From: Limnomonas spitsbergensis
Lineage: Eukaryota > Chlorophyta > Chlorophyceae > Chlamydomonadales
Reading direction: 5' to 3'
Assembly: GCA_037349105.1 (NCBI GenBank)
Contig: JAYJMM010000075.1
Location: 620,001 to 684,000, forward strand
DNA: 64,000 nucleotides
In this document: in pieces, positions 51,813 to 63,533 of the stretch
Layout: every line of letters starts with the position of its first letter
Numbering within the stretch: position 1 is the first letter of the stretch
Translations under genes and position numbers: made by a program
Notes under the pieces: model-generated
Databases searched by the model: none
Told to the model about the DNA's origin: nothing
The model's input: the letters and a program-made list of their open reading frames with translations, nothing else

Positions 51813-52170
51813 TGGGACAAACCAATCAACCGTCCTCAATTGGCTGGAACGGACAAATGGGTCAGATGAATACAGCGTCCTCAATTAGTCCATTTGACAC
51901 ATGAGACAAACCGGTATATGAATCAACCATCATGAATTGAACATGGGGACATAAATGATCGTACACAGATATGACGAGCCCATTATTTGTAAATCAGAAT
52001 CAATTGAATACATGGCGCGTAAGGGACATCACGTCCTCAATTGGACATGTGAATGCGAACGTGAATGGAGATAAATGGCAAGGATGTGCGGGATGTCTGG
52101 GACATAACATCCTTAACCTACCTTTAACATTATACTGCAACTTCCATCCCCCATGCGACCCAAAACAACA

Positions 52171-52390
52171 ATGCATGGAGCCGCTACGAGGACCCTAGCT
52201 GCCCAAGGGCCAAGGGCAGCTGTGAGGCAGGCTCAACCCTAAACCATGAATGCATAGAGCCGCTACGAGGACCCTAGCTGCCCAAGGGCCAAGGGCAGCT
52301 GTAAGGCAGGCTCAACCCTAAACCCCAAACCATTAATGCATGGAGCGGCTACGAGGACCCTAGCTGTCCAAGGGCCAAGGGTCAAGGGCC
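52171..52390 (+). repeat. Three tandem copies of an about 80-bp unit
   Basis: Each unit has ATGCATGGAGCCGCTACGAG, GACCCTAGCTGCCCAAGG and GCCAAGGGCAGC; the spacer GGCTCAACCCTAAACC again contains the telomere-like word. Starts are near 52171, 52250 and 52336. Confidence 0.88.
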
Positions 52391-53264
52391 GTGACAGGGT
52401 CAGCATATTCCTTGGCGGTGGGTGAGAGCTCACCACCTGTCCCTGCTCTCACACACCATCAGCATATTGTACGTCTCTGTCAGACCCCTCGAGCGGTTAT
52501 ATTCGGCCGAACGCCTTTTGGGGTGGGCAAGGTGTTACCCCCCTGGATGGTATTACCGGTATATACGTGCACGAGGGTTTTTACGACCAGCTCGGTAAAA
52601 CAGGCGCATGCCTGTATTATATGGTTCCCGTTCCAACATGCTGATACTTAGTTTACCCTGCAGCCCAGGACTGACGTTTATACGTCATTCCTCGCGTGGA
52701 TGCTGCTGCCCTCGCATTCGTCGGCATCTCAGTCAGCACCGCACGAAGTTCACACTCTGTCCCACACAATTTTCCTATGCTTGTCAAGAGCCACACATAC
52801 ATTCTTCGTCAGTTCTGCGCTCCGATGCAATCCAATTTGAACTTGAAGTCAAGGCAGACGACATCAGCGTCTCCCCGTAGCAGAGCCATGCTGCCCAAGA
52901 ATGTCTTGCAGTGCTTGAACCGGTCGTCGGTTCTGGGTCGCGTCAGACACACTTTGTCCTCGGGTTACCTCTGTAGGTCGAAACTCGAAATACCAGAAAT
53001 TCCATCAGGCCGGGCACTTCTGACCGGGCAGTTGCTTCTGTTTCCATGTGTTAGGTGCAGGCAGGCCAGCAGGGGGCATCTTTGGTATCGGGAGACCTTC
53101 TCCCTCATCCACTAAGGCCACAGCTTATGAAGCAGCAGGTAAATCCTGTCCCTACATGCATCATCATGCCGAGTCCTGCAATGATCATGCGGCATCACGC
53201 CTTGCCAGGCACGAAAGCTCCATGTGATTCAGGGATTGAACGCCAAAAATGCACCCGCATGCAG

Positions 53265-56200
53265 GAGAAACCCAGCAGCGGGTTGTCATCATGGGAGGAG
53301 GATTTGGAGGCCTTTACGCAGCCATCAGGCTGACAGCACTCAATTGGCCCAGGGGAAAGACTCCTCAGGTAGGCTGTCCCCCTCAGGCCACACAGGCTCA
53401 GCCAAGATCCATCACCATGTCCATGCTGCGACACAATTACCACACTGAGGTTATCTGGATGGGGATCTTTTAAAAAACAGGATGGGGATCTTTCAAGGTT
53501 ACCTGGATGATGAATGTCATGACAGGGGAACCTTTGTGATGCTGCTGTCCCAGATCACGTTGGTGGACAAGGCTGACAGGTTCACCTTCAAGCCCTTGCT
53601 TTACGAGCTGCTCAACAGCTCAGCCACGGAGGAGGAGGTGGCACCGTACTTCACGCAGGTCCTGGCCCCCTACCCCATCCGCTTCATCCAGGTGACTGAC
53701 GGATGATTCAGGTCTGGGCACGTGGGACTTACCACGAGGCTGATTGCCAGCGGTGGCTTGTTTTGTTTACAAGGATCAGAGCACATGAAAGCAAACAAGG
53801 AGCAGCTTGCGCTGGTTGACGAAATCAAGCACTTGAAGGATAGGATAGGTGTCGCTTAATCAGCAGGGCTGTTTTGCAGAAGACTTTGCCGTTTTAATTG
53901 TTTTTAGCCTCAGGATGCCAATTTCCTTTAGAATCTGACCCATTCCCTAATTTTTAGACAAGCATCAGTCTGTTTGGCTTTGCCCGTGCGTGCGCCAGCT
54001 ACCTCACAGGCTAGGCCCCTTGGGACAGACCTGTCCTACCCTGCGCCCACAGGGTCAGTCTCTTTATTTCGGATGCGTCCTTTGGAGGTATAGTCTTGAT
54101 GGCACTTTCATCCCTCGGTGTTTCCGGGGTTCTTCTTGCAGGCTGAGCAAGCAACAGTAAAGACACATTCCTTGGCTGCCTTCGGTCAGTCGCATAAATG
54201 CTGTCTTACGAGCTAAGTTGCCCTGCCCTCTCAGCTGTGGGCCTCCAACCCATCTGCCCTCCTCCACTAACGCAGGCCCAGGTGACGGGCGTCGAACCTG
54301 AGGCTGCTGCTGAAGGTGGCCAGGGAGGGAAGATCCAGCTGGTGGACGGCTCGGCGCTGGAGTATGATTATCTGGTGGTAGCACTGGGCTCTCAGTCAGA
54401 CAGCAGAGGGGTGCCCGGAGTGGATGAGCTCGCAGTGCCGTTCAACGTGTATGAGGATGCTGTGAGGGTGAGTGGGCAGTGCCCTAGCTGTACCTGACAG
54501 CTATTTTTCGTAGCTATTTGTGCACCTTGCATGTGTCAGGAGAGCAGCGCAGCTCTCTTCTCGATGATCTGGCAGGTCCTTTCCTCAATGGTCCGCCAGG
54601 CCCTTTTCTTTAAAATGTGGCAGGCCACTGCTGCTTCTGCATGCTGCCGAATGTTGGCTGCAAGAAGAAATGAGATGAGATGCTTGGCAGTATTGCTGCG
54701 TTTAGTAAATTGCGGCAGTGACAAAAATGGTGTATCACCCTGATTGGTCCTGGCACAGCTGGGACAACTTGACCGTGGAATCTAGTTTCCAGGTCATTTG
54801 GCCTTGGTTGGTGACCCTAGACAGCTCCTGCGTGCCTCCCTACAGGTGAAGGATGCTCTGGATCCCAACCCTAAACCCTTAACCCAACAGGTGAAGGCTT
54901 TATTTGGATCCTAACTCCAAACCCTTAACCCACAGGTGAAGACTGCACTGGATCAGATTGACTCAGCAGGCGACCCGGACGCCACAATCATCATCGTAGG
55001 TGCAGGCTACGCGGGCGTGGAGCTGGCGTCGGTGGTTGCAGAGCGGCTCGGCAGCAAGGCCCGGGTGCAGCTGGTGACACCTGGGGACGACATTCTGACG
55101 GGGTGTCCAGAGGGGCAGAGGGCGGCTTCGAGGAGGATGTTGGCGTCGCTGGGGGCTGAGGTGCTGACGGGTGAGTGCGGGCGGGAGGGCAAGAGGGTGG
55201 GTGGCGGTACTTGAGGAAGAGCCACATCAATGGATAGTAGTGGCTGGATGTATATCCACGTGGGGGCTTATAGTATGAAACATAGCATAGCATGGAACAT
55301 AGCATAGAGTAAAACAAATCTTGAACATATCCAGCCTGTGTTTGTTTAGCTGACCTGGTGTGTTCTGTCCTGCCAGAATTGTTGAGATCTTATTTGCGCA
55401 TGGGAATCCCTAGCAGAGTGTGTGATGTCATTTACTTACACCGAGAAAGAGCGTCTCATTGTGCATAAGGACAATGATGTCATCCTTTCATTTTGTACAT
55501 TGTTCGGTTTTTCATGCACATCAATTGTGTGACCCTGTTGTGTGACCTCAATAACATAATTGTTGAAATGATTAGTACACCAGGCAAGTCACATGCTCAC
55601 ATCCTGAAGCAGCCCTCTGACAGACTAGAATTGTACCCAAAGCTGCCTCCAGTTGTGTGATCTTGCCCATTTTCGTTCCCATTAGATCCCTTTTCAAAAA
55701 AAAGCCCTCTCTGTTGCAATGGCAGGCACCAAGGTCGTGCGTCTGGATCGCTCCGAATCCGCGATGCACCCCACTAGCTGCACAGCAGAGCTGCAGATGG
55801 CAGACGGCAGCAAGGTTTCCGCCAGCGCCGACCTAGTGCTCTGGACAGCGGGGAGCAGTCCTGCCACTGGGGCACCGGAGGGGAGAAAGGGCTTGCCTTT
55901 TGCCACCAACAAGCGCGGTTCAATACAGACGGTGAGCGGTGTGAATTAGCCTGGGGCCCTCTATCTGCCCCAGTGCCCCCCTGGGATGCGCCTGGTTTCA
56001 GGATCATGAGCCTGGGTTCAGGGTGTTGTGCGCCCTGGATCACCTTGGGCTGGCTACTGGGTAGCCACCACTGGGCCTATGGAGAATTGAGGACCATGCC
56101 TTGCTGGGCTGGTGGCCCAAGCAGCAGGGCTTGCTTCTCCATGCCACCCCGGCCGTGGGCTCTGAGGTGGCCGAATCGTGTAGCTGTAGCTCCCTAAAAT

Positions 56201-57585
56201 AAAGTAGGGGGTCCCAGGTCCTCAAGGTCCCTGTGGATGATCTGAATGAGGACCCTTGCCCCAATGAGAAGGGAACACATGCACGAGTTATTTTAATCAA
56301 TGATAAGATCTGTGTGGGTCGTGTTGACGACTCCTCTCTGTGCAAGTGTCCCCAAGTTGTGTGAGACCTCGTACCCGAGAGGCCTGGTGGGGTCATACTT
56401 TCAATTTCGATGACCGGGCCTTCATTATTTATGACCCCTAGGTGCATAACTCCTGCCTGTTGAGTAGTTGCCGATACAGCCCACAGGGGCGTAGGAGCTT
56501 AAGTGGGGTCTGCTGAGTCTGTTTTTGATGACTCAGCTACATGTCAGCTACACTCTGGCATCTGACCGGAGGCCCCTGGTGTGGCCAGCCATGCTGCTTG
56601 GGCCGCCAACCAAGGGCTGGTCCATGTTCGGTCCCAATCGGGCCTTTGGCAGGCAGCCCAGCAGGCGCTAATAGTGGCCCTTTGCCGAAAATAGAAACAC
56701 TGTTTGTCTGTCCCTGATCTCTGCCCCGCCTTGACTTCTGGTCGGGTTCAGGAGCCTACGCTGCAAGTCGTCGGCGACAACAGAGTTTTTGCAGTGGGTG
56801 ACGTGTCGCGCACGGACCCCGCCTCCTATGAGGAGCTGGGTACGTCTATTGCGGACAAGTCGGCGCTGCCGGCGACCGCGCAGGTGGCCTTCCAGCAGGC
56901 GGACTACGTGGCATGGAACTTGTGGGCCGCGATGAATGGACGCACCCTGTTGCCTTTCAGGTGAGCAAACGCGGTAGTCGTGTGACACAACACGATTGTT
57001 GACCTCTTCATGGAATGACGGGGCTACTTGCATGGACACCTGGCGGAAATGTCTTGACATTCACTCCCTGCGGGGCTTGATTTGTCCACAGCAGCAACTG
57101 GCCGCTCCAATGCAACCTTCTCCATGGCCTGCACCAAGGCAGCCATTGGCCCACCAACAAGACTTTCTGGCTTCTCTACCCTCGGATCCCCATCATGCTA
57201 ACCTGTTTAAGTTATGTCGCCTCCTTGCCTGTTTTTACTCTGGAATCTGCCTTGTGTCACCCATTCCTGCCTCAGGTACCAGCACCTGGGTACCATGATG
57301 TCTCTGGGCTCCCTCAACGCCGCAGTGGCGCTACCGATTGCACTGCCGCTGCCCCTCAAGTCCTTAATCCTCGGTTCCCCATTGGGAGGGTTGCTTGACA
57401 CGGTGGGGATCAAGCTGGGGGGAGATGACCCCGACAATGGCGTGACGGTTGAGGGGCCGCTCGGTGCTGCCCTGCGCCGCGCAGCCTACCTGTATCGCCA
57501 GCCGACCAACGAGCAGAGGCTGATGGTGGCCTCAGGATGGCTCCAACAGGTCTTGACAGTGGCTGGGGTGCCAGTCCCCAAATAA
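53265..57585 (+). CDS. NDC1: NDC1-type type II NAD(P)H:quinone oxidoreductase, 5' end unresolved
   Basis: A single-subunit, non-proton-pumping flavoenzyme that passes electrons from NAD(P)H to quinones. Plant NDC1 is dual-targeted (plastid plastoglobules and mitochondria) and acts on plastoquinone and the vitamin K1 precursor. Exons: 53265-53368, 53554-53691, 54276-54467, 54936-55170, 55726-55931, 56752-56960, 57276-57585 (about 463 aa to TAA). FAD site: VVIMGGGFGGLYAAIRL. NAD(P)H site: TIIIVGAGYAGVELA. Second FAD contact: VFAVGDVSRTDP, then PATAQVAFQQADYVAWNLWAA. The tail GTMMSLGSLNAAVA, EGPLGAALRRAAYLYRQPT is diagnostic for NDC1 rather than NDA/NDB; no EF hand is seen. The second Rossmann strand ends QLVTPG, lacking the acidic residue typical of NADH specificity, so NADPH use is inferred. 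The first shown exon may begin at 53265 or 53277. Upstream, ATGAAGCAGCAG with donor at 53139 and an Arg/Ser-rich frame at 52778-52980 are candidate leader exons. Confidence 0.9.
54843..54915 (+). repeat. Two decayed copies of the NDC1 exon start at 54936, with telomere-like spacers
   Basis: ACAGGTGAAGGATGCTCTGG (54844) and ACAGGTGAAGGCTTTATTTGG (54889) precede the real ACAGGTGAAGACTGCACTGG (54932). They are separated by CCCTAAACCCTTAACCC. The same pattern as in the dynein introns therefore occurs in a second gene. Confidence 0.85.
56516..56702 (+). mobile_element. MITE-like element copy 3, NDC1 intron
   Basis: Reverse-complement relative of 24194-24366. It has GAGTCTGTTTTTGATGAC and CTCAGCTACATGTCAGCTAC at the left, TCCCAATCGGGCCTTTGGC in the core, and CCGAAAATAGAAACACTG at the right. 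About 187 bp, non-coding. It ends 49 bp before the exon at 56752. Confidence 0.65.
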
Positions 57586-58493
57586 GCAGGGGCATGGCAT
57601 TTCTTGCTCCATGAGTCCGAGGTGAATGACACCTTGCTGTTTGGAAAACGAAGTGGGGTGAATGAAAAGCTGCCGCGAGCTGAGAGTTAGGTGTATATTG
57701 TGCCCCCCCTTGAACCTGGTAGGAAGGCCTCCATTTGTTTTTGTGTTGGCAGCCCCGGTGGTGTATTTGTATGAAATAGGCATGCAGAATCGAACAGGCT
57801 TGATGAGACCCCAAAAGCTATAATCGAGCAGGACTGATGAGTTTGGCTGAACTCTCCTGATATCAACTGGCATGTCACAGTACACTGACTCCTGTTCACA
57901 CTGATGCATGGTAAATCTATTATAGGCCACTGCATTGCCCACGGCCCCTGACATTTTGAGGGTGAGCCTGCTTTGGCGAGCACAGGAGTATTGTGTTAGA
58001 AATGAATTTATTTCTGTTGTTTGATACAGAACCCACGAAGTTAACTCGTGACACAAAATTGGCTATGCCTCCAATGCCGCTTGAACCCTCAGCTGAGGGT
58101 GCTTTGCTGGGCAGTTATGAGAGACATCTTATGTGGAAATGCAGAATTGAATGTTGAAAGTAACATAAATTCAAGAGTGTGTACAGAGCAATGCTGTATA
58201 GGTTGAAGAAAGAAGCTTGGGTTGGCAAGAAGGGTGAGAGGACATCTATGAATATCGGCCATGGCAAGTTCAAGTACGAAGAGATCTAGACTAGGGCACA
58301 TGCGGTCAAAAGAAAAATGAGATTCGGTTCATATCACATTACCGTACACATTGGACTGATGCAAATGCCGAACACACTGATGTTGAGCTGTCATCGAGAC
58401 TCCCATGTGAAGATACCAAGAAGTGTGGAACCCTCGCACCTCCAGCCTCCATGTCCTGCCTCCTCTGCAACTTCGAATTCATTTCACAACAAA

Positions 58494-60738
58494 ATGGTTT
58501 GGGGAACTCCTGCAGTGACATCTTGGGCCGATGATGAGGAGGAACAGGGTGCCCCAGCTCCCGAGGTGCCCGCAGCCGCAGCCAACCCAGATTTCCCCAC
58601 GCTGGGCGAATCTATCAAGCAGGGCCCCAAGGCTAAGAAGAAAGGAACAACCATGAACATCGGTGCATTTCTGGGGGGTGGGACGGCACCACGAGCGTTT
58701 GGCAACACTCGGGGACCCTCCGATAAAGACATCCTTAATTCTCTTCCCAATGCGCCAAGGGGAGACAGAGACGAGGGAGAATCCGCAGATATGGGAGGAG
58801 GTTTCAAGGGCTACGGCGGAGGTGAGCGGGAAGCGGGTCCCTACGAGACTTATACATTGAAATGCAAGCTAATGCAGTATCAAAGCGCCAGCTTGCACGT
58901 ACATAGCATTTTTGTAACAAAGTTCTGCACATTTTCAGGTGATCGTGGTGGATTCGGCAGGCGTGATGGGGAAGGCGAGAGGCCGGAGCGCCGCAACCGC
59001 GACGAGGAGTTCCAGACCTCCCGAGCAGATGAGACCCGGGACTGGGGCGCCACCAGGACGTTCACTCCAAGTGAGGGCGCCCGCGGAGGAGGTGGGGGCT
59101 TCGGTGGTGGTGGTGCGGGCGGTGGCGGTCCCGGTGGTGAGCGCAGGGCTGGGGGCTTCGGCGACCGTCCGGCAGGCGCCTCAGACGGCATCGATGACTG
59201 GGGTAGCTCCCGCAAGTTTGAGCCCTCCAGCGACCGCTCTGGAGGTGCTGGCGGTTTCCGGGAGGGCGGCCGAGCAGCTGAGCCCCGCCGGGATGGGCCG
59301 CCGCGCGACGGGCCCCGTCGGGAGTATGAGCCCTCGCGCGCCGAGGACGGTGACCAGTGGAGCAAGACCTTCCAGCCCTCTGAGGCGGCAGCGGGGGCCC
59401 GCCCCGCCGCAGGAGGTCGGGGCTTTGGCTTCAGTGACCGCGCCGCCGCAGGCGGGGACGAGGAGGACCGCTGGGCCAGGCGCGGCCTTCCTCAGGAGGC
59501 CATGGCGCCATCGGGCGGCCCGGCGCCAAGTGGCGAACGACCCCGCCTGAAGCTGCAGCCGCGCACCTTGCCTGTGGAGGCGGCTGCTGATGACAACCGG
59601 GCCGGTGTCGACCAGCCGAAGAAGTCTAACCCTTTTGGATCTGCTCGGCCCCGCAATGAGGTCATCCTGGAGAAGGGCCCCGACCCAGTCAAGGAGCGAC
59701 CCGTGGAGGCTGTGGTCAGGTGGGGGCACAAGCTACGACCCCCATGCAGCACTCAGAATCTAATGGCTACTCTAGCGAAGGGTACTGTATAGGTGTTTAC
59801 TGTTATTCAGTTGATTTTGTTTTTATGCTATAATGCCATAAGGTACTGCCAGGGCATGAGGGCATTGAATGGCATGCTGCATGCGGTCGCGATAGCAGGA
59901 AGACTGACACCGCAAAAGGATGATGAGGCATCTCTAGGGATCTAACGGCAGATTTTCGACCTCAGATGTTTTCGAGGTCCCTCGCATGTGATCTCGCCTG
60001 GGCTCTCTTCTGAGCCCTGGTCTCTCATTTGCCTGACAGGGATGAGACGTCTGAGGAGAAGGCTGTCAAGGATGAGATTGAGCAAATGCGCAAGCGCCTG
60101 GAGCTTGTCATAGCCAGCGGCCCGGACCCTGAATCGATTGCTGATGAGATCTCCTCCGCTGCTGAGGATATCGCGGCCAAGGTCAAGGAGCTGGCTGTGC
60201 TGTCGGTGGAGATGGATGAGAAGGTGAGATACATAACAATGCCAGGGACACTCGGTTCGATTTGTCAGCAGCTGCGTTCGTGCCTACTGATCTGCCTGCT
60301 GATCTGCAAAATGATTTGCCTACTGCACCAGGAGTAAAGCTCCAACAGGTAAAAGAGAGATAGGCCTGCAACGTGTACCGGTGCTATGTTCATGACATGC
60401 TGTAGTGGCGATCTGCCGCCTGCAACGTGTACCAGTGCTATGTTCTTAACATGCAGTACCGGTAGTGGTTTTTTTACCCTCCTTCTAAAGTTGCCACTGG
60501 CCCGCAGGTGCGTTTGGCACTCAAGGCCCTGGATGTGGCATCCCAGGCTGCTGCAACCGAGGAGGCTAACGGAGGCGGTGACAAGTTCCAGGATGCCCGT
60601 CAATCTGAGAAGCAGCATCCGAAGGAGCAGAGCACGAGACAGCCAGAAGCTAGGGAGGGCGCACCACCTGCTACGCAGGGCAGGGGCAAGTCCACTGCCC
60701 CCGTGTCTGCTGGGGCGCCCGGTAGGGAGCGCTGGTGA
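58494..60738 (+). CDS. eIF4B: Eukaryotic translation initiation factor 4B, plant type
   Basis: An RNA-binding cofactor that stimulates the eIF4A helicase and bridges eIF4F/PABP during cytoplasmic translation initiation. Exons: 58494-58821, 58939-59719, 60040-60223, 60508-60738; 507 aa. The start ATG (58494) is chosen because MVWGTPAVTSWADDEEE matches the plant eIF4B N-terminus; the in-frame ATG at 58317 would add 59 unrelated residues. Visible: WADDEEE (about residues 11-17), NPDFPTLGESIKQ, a Lys patch PKAKKK, three D-x-W...F-x-P-S repeats (RDWGATRTFTPSE, DDWGSSRKFEPSS, DQWSKTFQPSE) inside Gly/Arg-rich sequence, RPRLKLQPRTLPVE (about 310-323), SNPFGSARPRNEVILEKG (about 339-356), and a charged helical C-terminus. 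No RRM is seen, as is usual for plant eIF4B. Confidence 0.88.
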
Positions 60739-62187
60739 ACCGTATTGCCCTCATAAATTTGGTGCCTCAAAGTGAAATCCTGTCTGGATTGAGGCTTTTG
60801 TTGATGTCTGTTTTTTCAGCTTGTGGCCTGGCTGGCTGTCTAATTCATGCAATATGCTGGAGTAGTCTCCTGAGAGGCTTTCAGGGCTAAATGCAAAAGC
60901 TAGGGAAGCCAGAGGGCCTGTTCGGCAACAAGTAATAAACTGAATACCTATATGGTAGCAATGCGATGCGATACAATGATATTAGTGACGCGATGTGATG
61001 GTACTAGTGACATTGTGTTAGTTGTTTCCATACAAGCTCTGCTTTATGCCTGATAGGATGATGAGGTTTGAGGATTTTCAGGTTCAATCCTCCCTCCAGT
61101 CCATTTTCTCCTGATGCAATTTGTTATTACAGCGCTCCGTCTTTTAGAATTTGACATTCAGATTCTTTGCTTAATATGTTTTTGGTTCCTTGCGCCACGG
61201 AATATGAATGAGGGTGGATGCCCTGCAGTTGATGGAAGATCGCTGTGAGATAATATGTTTTGTTTAAGATGGTTGTGTTATTACAGATTCTCATATGTTG
61301 CCAATTTACACAATTATTTTGTTACAGACCTCTCAAGCGTATGGCAAACTAACTCCCATTACCGGTTCATGAACGTTTCTGAAAATCGCCAGCCTAGATT
61401 GCTGGATCTAGCCCTCCCCTACCCTCACAAGATAAGAAGGCACTAAAAGAGCTCATGGTTCATAAAATTGAAATGCGGTGGGCATATTAAATGCACTCGG
61501 CCGCAGCCAGAACACCCAATCCGGCAAAAACGAAATGTGTTAGCTGCTTCTGACATCAACAAATTGCTGTGGAGATCAAAAAATTTACTGGCTGGGGACA
61601 GGTCAGGGTGGCCTCAAAATTAGCCCCTCCCGCCATTTATATTGCAATGCCTTTCAAAATCCTCTCCCTAACAGGACCTGCAGGTTGTCATGATATGGTG
61701 ACAAAGAGCACCCTGCTCTCCAGGCCGGACTGGCTAATATAAACATGGAGAATGACATCATTGGGGTACAGCCAACAGGCTTGCCTGTCCTCGACCCAGG
61801 GAGAACTGCAGATAGAGAATACAGGCAACATGACATCCCTGCTTCGTACGCTCAAGCGACAGGCTGGTCATCCCGCATCCTCCCTCCCTCATCCTTCGTG
61901 AAGCAATTGACGTTGTCGCCCTCATCGTTGCTGCACATGCCCGCGTCTCGCTCAAGATCCTTCAGCTCCAGCTGACGCAGCCCCACCGCATTCGCCGTGG
62001 GCATGTGCTGCGCCATATCAAGGACCAAGATGTCCTCAAAGGCTCGCTGCTGCTGCTGCCGACTTTTCGTGGGTTTGCTTCTCGCCGGGACCTCAATTGT
62101 CCTGTCAGCGGGGTCCCAAGGGCACAGTCTCATGTGAGGGCCAGAAATCCGGTCATGGGCCCTCCCTTTCCTTGCAAAGGACTTAAG
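60739..62187. other. Intergenic region between convergent eIF4B and KEA3-like genes
   Basis: The 3' flanks of two convergent genes. An AATAAA occurs at 60934-60939 and no close TGTAA follows the eIF4B stop. On the minus strand TGTAA occurs at 61322-61326 (as TTACA on +), a possible poly(A) signal for the KEA3-like gene if its 3' UTR is long. A 60-aa open stretch on the minus strand (61855-62050, AFEDILVLDMAQHMPTANA) could be an alternative last exon. The rest shows nothing I recognise. Confidence 0.5.
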
Positions 62188-63533
62188 CTACGCTTCAGCT
62201 ACCTCACCGCCTACAGCCGTGGGGGCCTTGTCAAGCACGCCCTTCTGCTTGGAGCCACCTGCCCTAATCCGGTCAAGGTTCAGGCCCCCTTGGCCTGGAG
62301 GTGGCCGCTTCACACCCTGAAGCCCACCACAGATCATCTGCTGCAGACATGAACACTCATTGCTCATTGATGACAGTGTTCTGCCTCGTACCTGCCGGCA
62401 CTCCCTGGCACTGCCGATGTCGCTGGCCCAGGCCCAAGGAAGGACAGCAGAAATCAGGTATAGCACACTCAGACGAACCAAGGAGCTTCCAAGCAGTACC
62501 AAGTTTATTTACAGCTCCCGGTAATATCTGGGGGAGTCAACAGTCAGTGCACCTGTTTTTCTCATCTCCAATCCTCCCTCGCCCACCTCCTCCAATCCCC
62601 CCTCCCCCTCCCTCCTCCCCCTCCCCCCTCCCCTCACCTTGCAGCCATTGCATCATTCACGCCGTCCTTGAGGAAAGAGAGGTCGTTGGCAGTCATGCCC
62701 AGCTCAGCAGTCAGCAGGCAGCAGCCCAGAGACAACCCCGCCTGCACGGAGGTCACCACGGTGGTCAGCGCGCCCGCCTGCTCAAGCTCTGCGGCGTGCC
62801 GGAGGTCCGAGCCGAGCGCGTAGATGGGCACCAGGGGGTGGCTGGAGTGAAGCATCTGGACAGCATGCGTGGCCTGCACAGCACATGGCCGCTGAGTCAG
62901 CACTGGGCTGAGGCGTGTGTCACTGTTGGGCATCGTGAGTACGGTCAGGAAGTATATTTTTGAATGGAGCAGGTAGAGCGTAGCCCACTAAAGCCCATGT
63001 GAAGACTTACCAACGAGGTTCTTAAGGCCATACGAGGCCTGCCAGCTGCCACACAGTACACCAGAATTGCGAAAGTTGGCAAAAAGTTGGGAGGTGTGAG
63101 GATGTTTTTGAAGGAGTCCTGGCATTTAAAATTTTATCAAAAAGTGAGCAAAACATGCAGCAGTTGCCCTTCAAATCTCCATCCCCTCCCCCCTGCTAGA
63201 ACCATCTTTGAGTGCCATGACAGCCCCCCCCCCCCCTACAAACAAACACACAGTAGTCAAGCCCAACAGGCAACAGCCCATGCTCATCTGCACCTGCTCA
63301 ATGTTCCTGTGACACACGAGGAAGGCGCGAGGGCGGTCCACACCCGCCGCCTCCAGGACAGCCTTCCGCGACCCGTCCCCAAACACCACGGGGAAGCCAG
63401 CCATCCGCGCCGCCTGGACGCGCCCCGGGTCTACGTCAAAAACCACATACTTGGGCCGCCCAGGGACCATCGGGTTCTCCAGCATGTTGGCCAGCATCTG
63501 GCCTTGAGGCCCAAAGCCGCAGATCACGATCGG
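62188..63533 (-). CDS. KEA3-like K+/H+ antiporter, RCK/KTN domain and C-terminus (partial)
   Basis: C-terminal regulatory part of a CPA2-family cation/H+ antiporter; plant KEA3 sits in thylakoids and adjusts proton motive force. Exons on the minus strand: 63533-63294 (PIVICGFGPQGQMLANMLE, a GxGxxG nucleotide-binding fold; FDVDPGRV; GFPVVFGDGSRKAVLEAAGV) and 62873-62638 (ATHAVQMLHSSHPLVPIYA, AGALTTVVTSVQAGLSLG, LSFLKDGVNDAMAA). Two further exons complete an open frame but are tentative: 62422-62392 (31 nt) and 62316-62188, ending EVAEA and TAG. The order VIxGFG, FGDGSR, AxDLRHAxELExAGA closely follows Arabidopsis KEA3. The membrane-transport part should lie beyond 64000, apart from possible small exons in 63540-64000. 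Confidence 0.7.

Larger units (their letters stand above)
48978..53264. other. Intergenic region between the dynein and NDC1-type genes
   Basis: More AT-rich than the rest. After the dynein 3' UTR it holds a short palindrome (CACTTCACACAGTGAAGTG, about 49411), repeated GTGATGCG-type words (49720-49800), one unrecognised minus-strand ORF (50250-50930), direct repeats with CCGTATGGTATGGGC (about 51028-51062), an ACCGT-rich tract (51735-51812), and a three-copy 80-bp repeat (52171-52390). The promoter and first exon(s) of the downstream gene should be in the last 500-700 bp, but I cannot place them firmly. Confidence 0.6.

Noticed and set aside
52608..53115. Leader-peptide exon of the NDC1-type gene
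   Set aside because: Several overlapping frames are Arg/Ser-rich, but none has a strong donor in the right phase for 53265; left as candidate only.
58317..58493. 59-residue N-terminal extension of eIF4B
   Set aside because: The family N-terminus begins at MVWGTPAVTSWADD; the upstream stretch is likely 5' UTR that happens to be open.
61852..62133. Last coding exon of the KEA3-like gene
   Set aside because: No donor/acceptor pair gave a consistent frame from the RCK exons; an earlier stop at 62188 is simpler, though this remains possible.
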